From NCBI RefSeq assembly GCF_001571085.1, contig NZ_BCTC01000032.1:1-63097 (forward strand): DNA of 63,097 bases. Reading direction: 5' to 3'. Position 1 is the stretch's first letter, and each line of letters begins with the position of its first letter. Below the pieces are notes generated by a model. That model was given only the letters and a program-made list of their open reading frames with translations, did not search any database and was not told the origin of the DNA. Shown in pieces: positions 62,971-63,097 of the stretch. Source of the stretch: Azohydromonas lata NBRC 102462. GTDB lineage: Bacteria; Pseudomonadota; Gammaproteobacteria; Burkholderiales; Burkholderiaceae_C. The translations under genes were made by a program, and so were the position numbers.

Positions 62971-63061
62971 GGAAAGGTGGCAGAGTGGTCGAATGCGCCG
63001 GACTCGAAATCCGGTATACAGGTTTCCTGTATCGAGGGTTCGAATCCCTCCCTTTCCGCCA
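62971..63061 (+). tRNA. tRNA-Ser (anticodon CGA)
   Basis: Acceptor GGAAAGG / CCTTTCC, D arm GGCAGAGTGGTCGAATGCGC-type, anticodon stem CCGGA / TCCGG with loop CTCGAAA (anticodon CGA), a long class II variable arm TATACAGGTTTCCTGTA, T arm GAGGG-TTCGAAT-CCCTC, discriminator G and an encoded CCA. It reads the UCG codon. Confidence 0.97.
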
Positions 63062-63097
63062 GCGGTTCTCCGCTGGGGCGCTGCAAAAACGGCAGCT

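Overview
The window is 63 kb of GC-rich chromosome from a betaproteobacterium, most likely a member of the Comamonadaceae (Acidovorax/Delftia-like). That placement is an inference from three orphan Bug-type solute receptors, a tamA-tamB pair next to AAA/VWA chaperone-like genes, the fkpB-ispH pair, and abundant CGTCATKCCCGCG palindromic repeats. No insertion sequence, integrase, CRISPR array, rRNA or complete prophage was seen.

Region 1 (1-19 kb) is a catabolic island for sugar acids. On the minus strand, a uronate dehydrogenase, an SMP-30-type lactonase, a three-part TRAP transporter and galactarate dehydratase (cut by the window edge) form one run. A FadR-type regulator diverges from it. 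On the plus strand follow a Bug receptor, glucarate dehydratase, an HpcH/HpaI-type ketodeoxyglucarate aldolase, tartronate semialdehyde reductase and a glycerate kinase. Read together, the genes convert galacturonate or glucuronate through aldarates to pyruvate and 2-phosphoglycerate. The two operons share an unusual operator-like sequence. The island ends with an FMN-dependent 2-hydroxyacid dehydrogenase, two more Bug receptors and a D-2-hydroxyacid dehydrogenase.

Region 2 (19-33 kb) is mixed: a DUF429 protein, small lipoproteins, a TPR/HupE pair whose hupE 5' end is overwritten by a palindromic repeat element, a single-domain response regulator, an antibiotic-biosynthesis-monooxygenase-like protein, a DEXH helicase of the ligase-associated type, a NYN-LOTUS protein, a hybrid histidine kinase and a GH19-like peptidoglycan hydrolase. 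Between about 26.6 and 29.6 kb the base composition is visibly lower in GC.

Region 3 (33-44 kb) holds a Na/phosphate symporter, arginase, a LOG-family protein, MoeB, the CtpA protease, a diguanylate cyclase, tRNA-Arg(CCU) and a 1144-residue FG-GAP repeat protein with a threefold super-repeat.

Region 4 (44-63 kb) is mainly envelope and housekeeping: TamB, TamA, a VWA protein, an S9-family hydrolase that appears to have lost its catalytic Ser and His, a GNAT acetyltransferase, an unknown exported protein, a MoxR ATPase, a dihaem cytochrome c, a group II truncated haemoglobin, an Smr protein, RadC, FkpB-IspH, SerS and tRNA-Ser(CGA).

Six copies or fragments of two related palindromic repeat families sit between genes in the first 24 kb.
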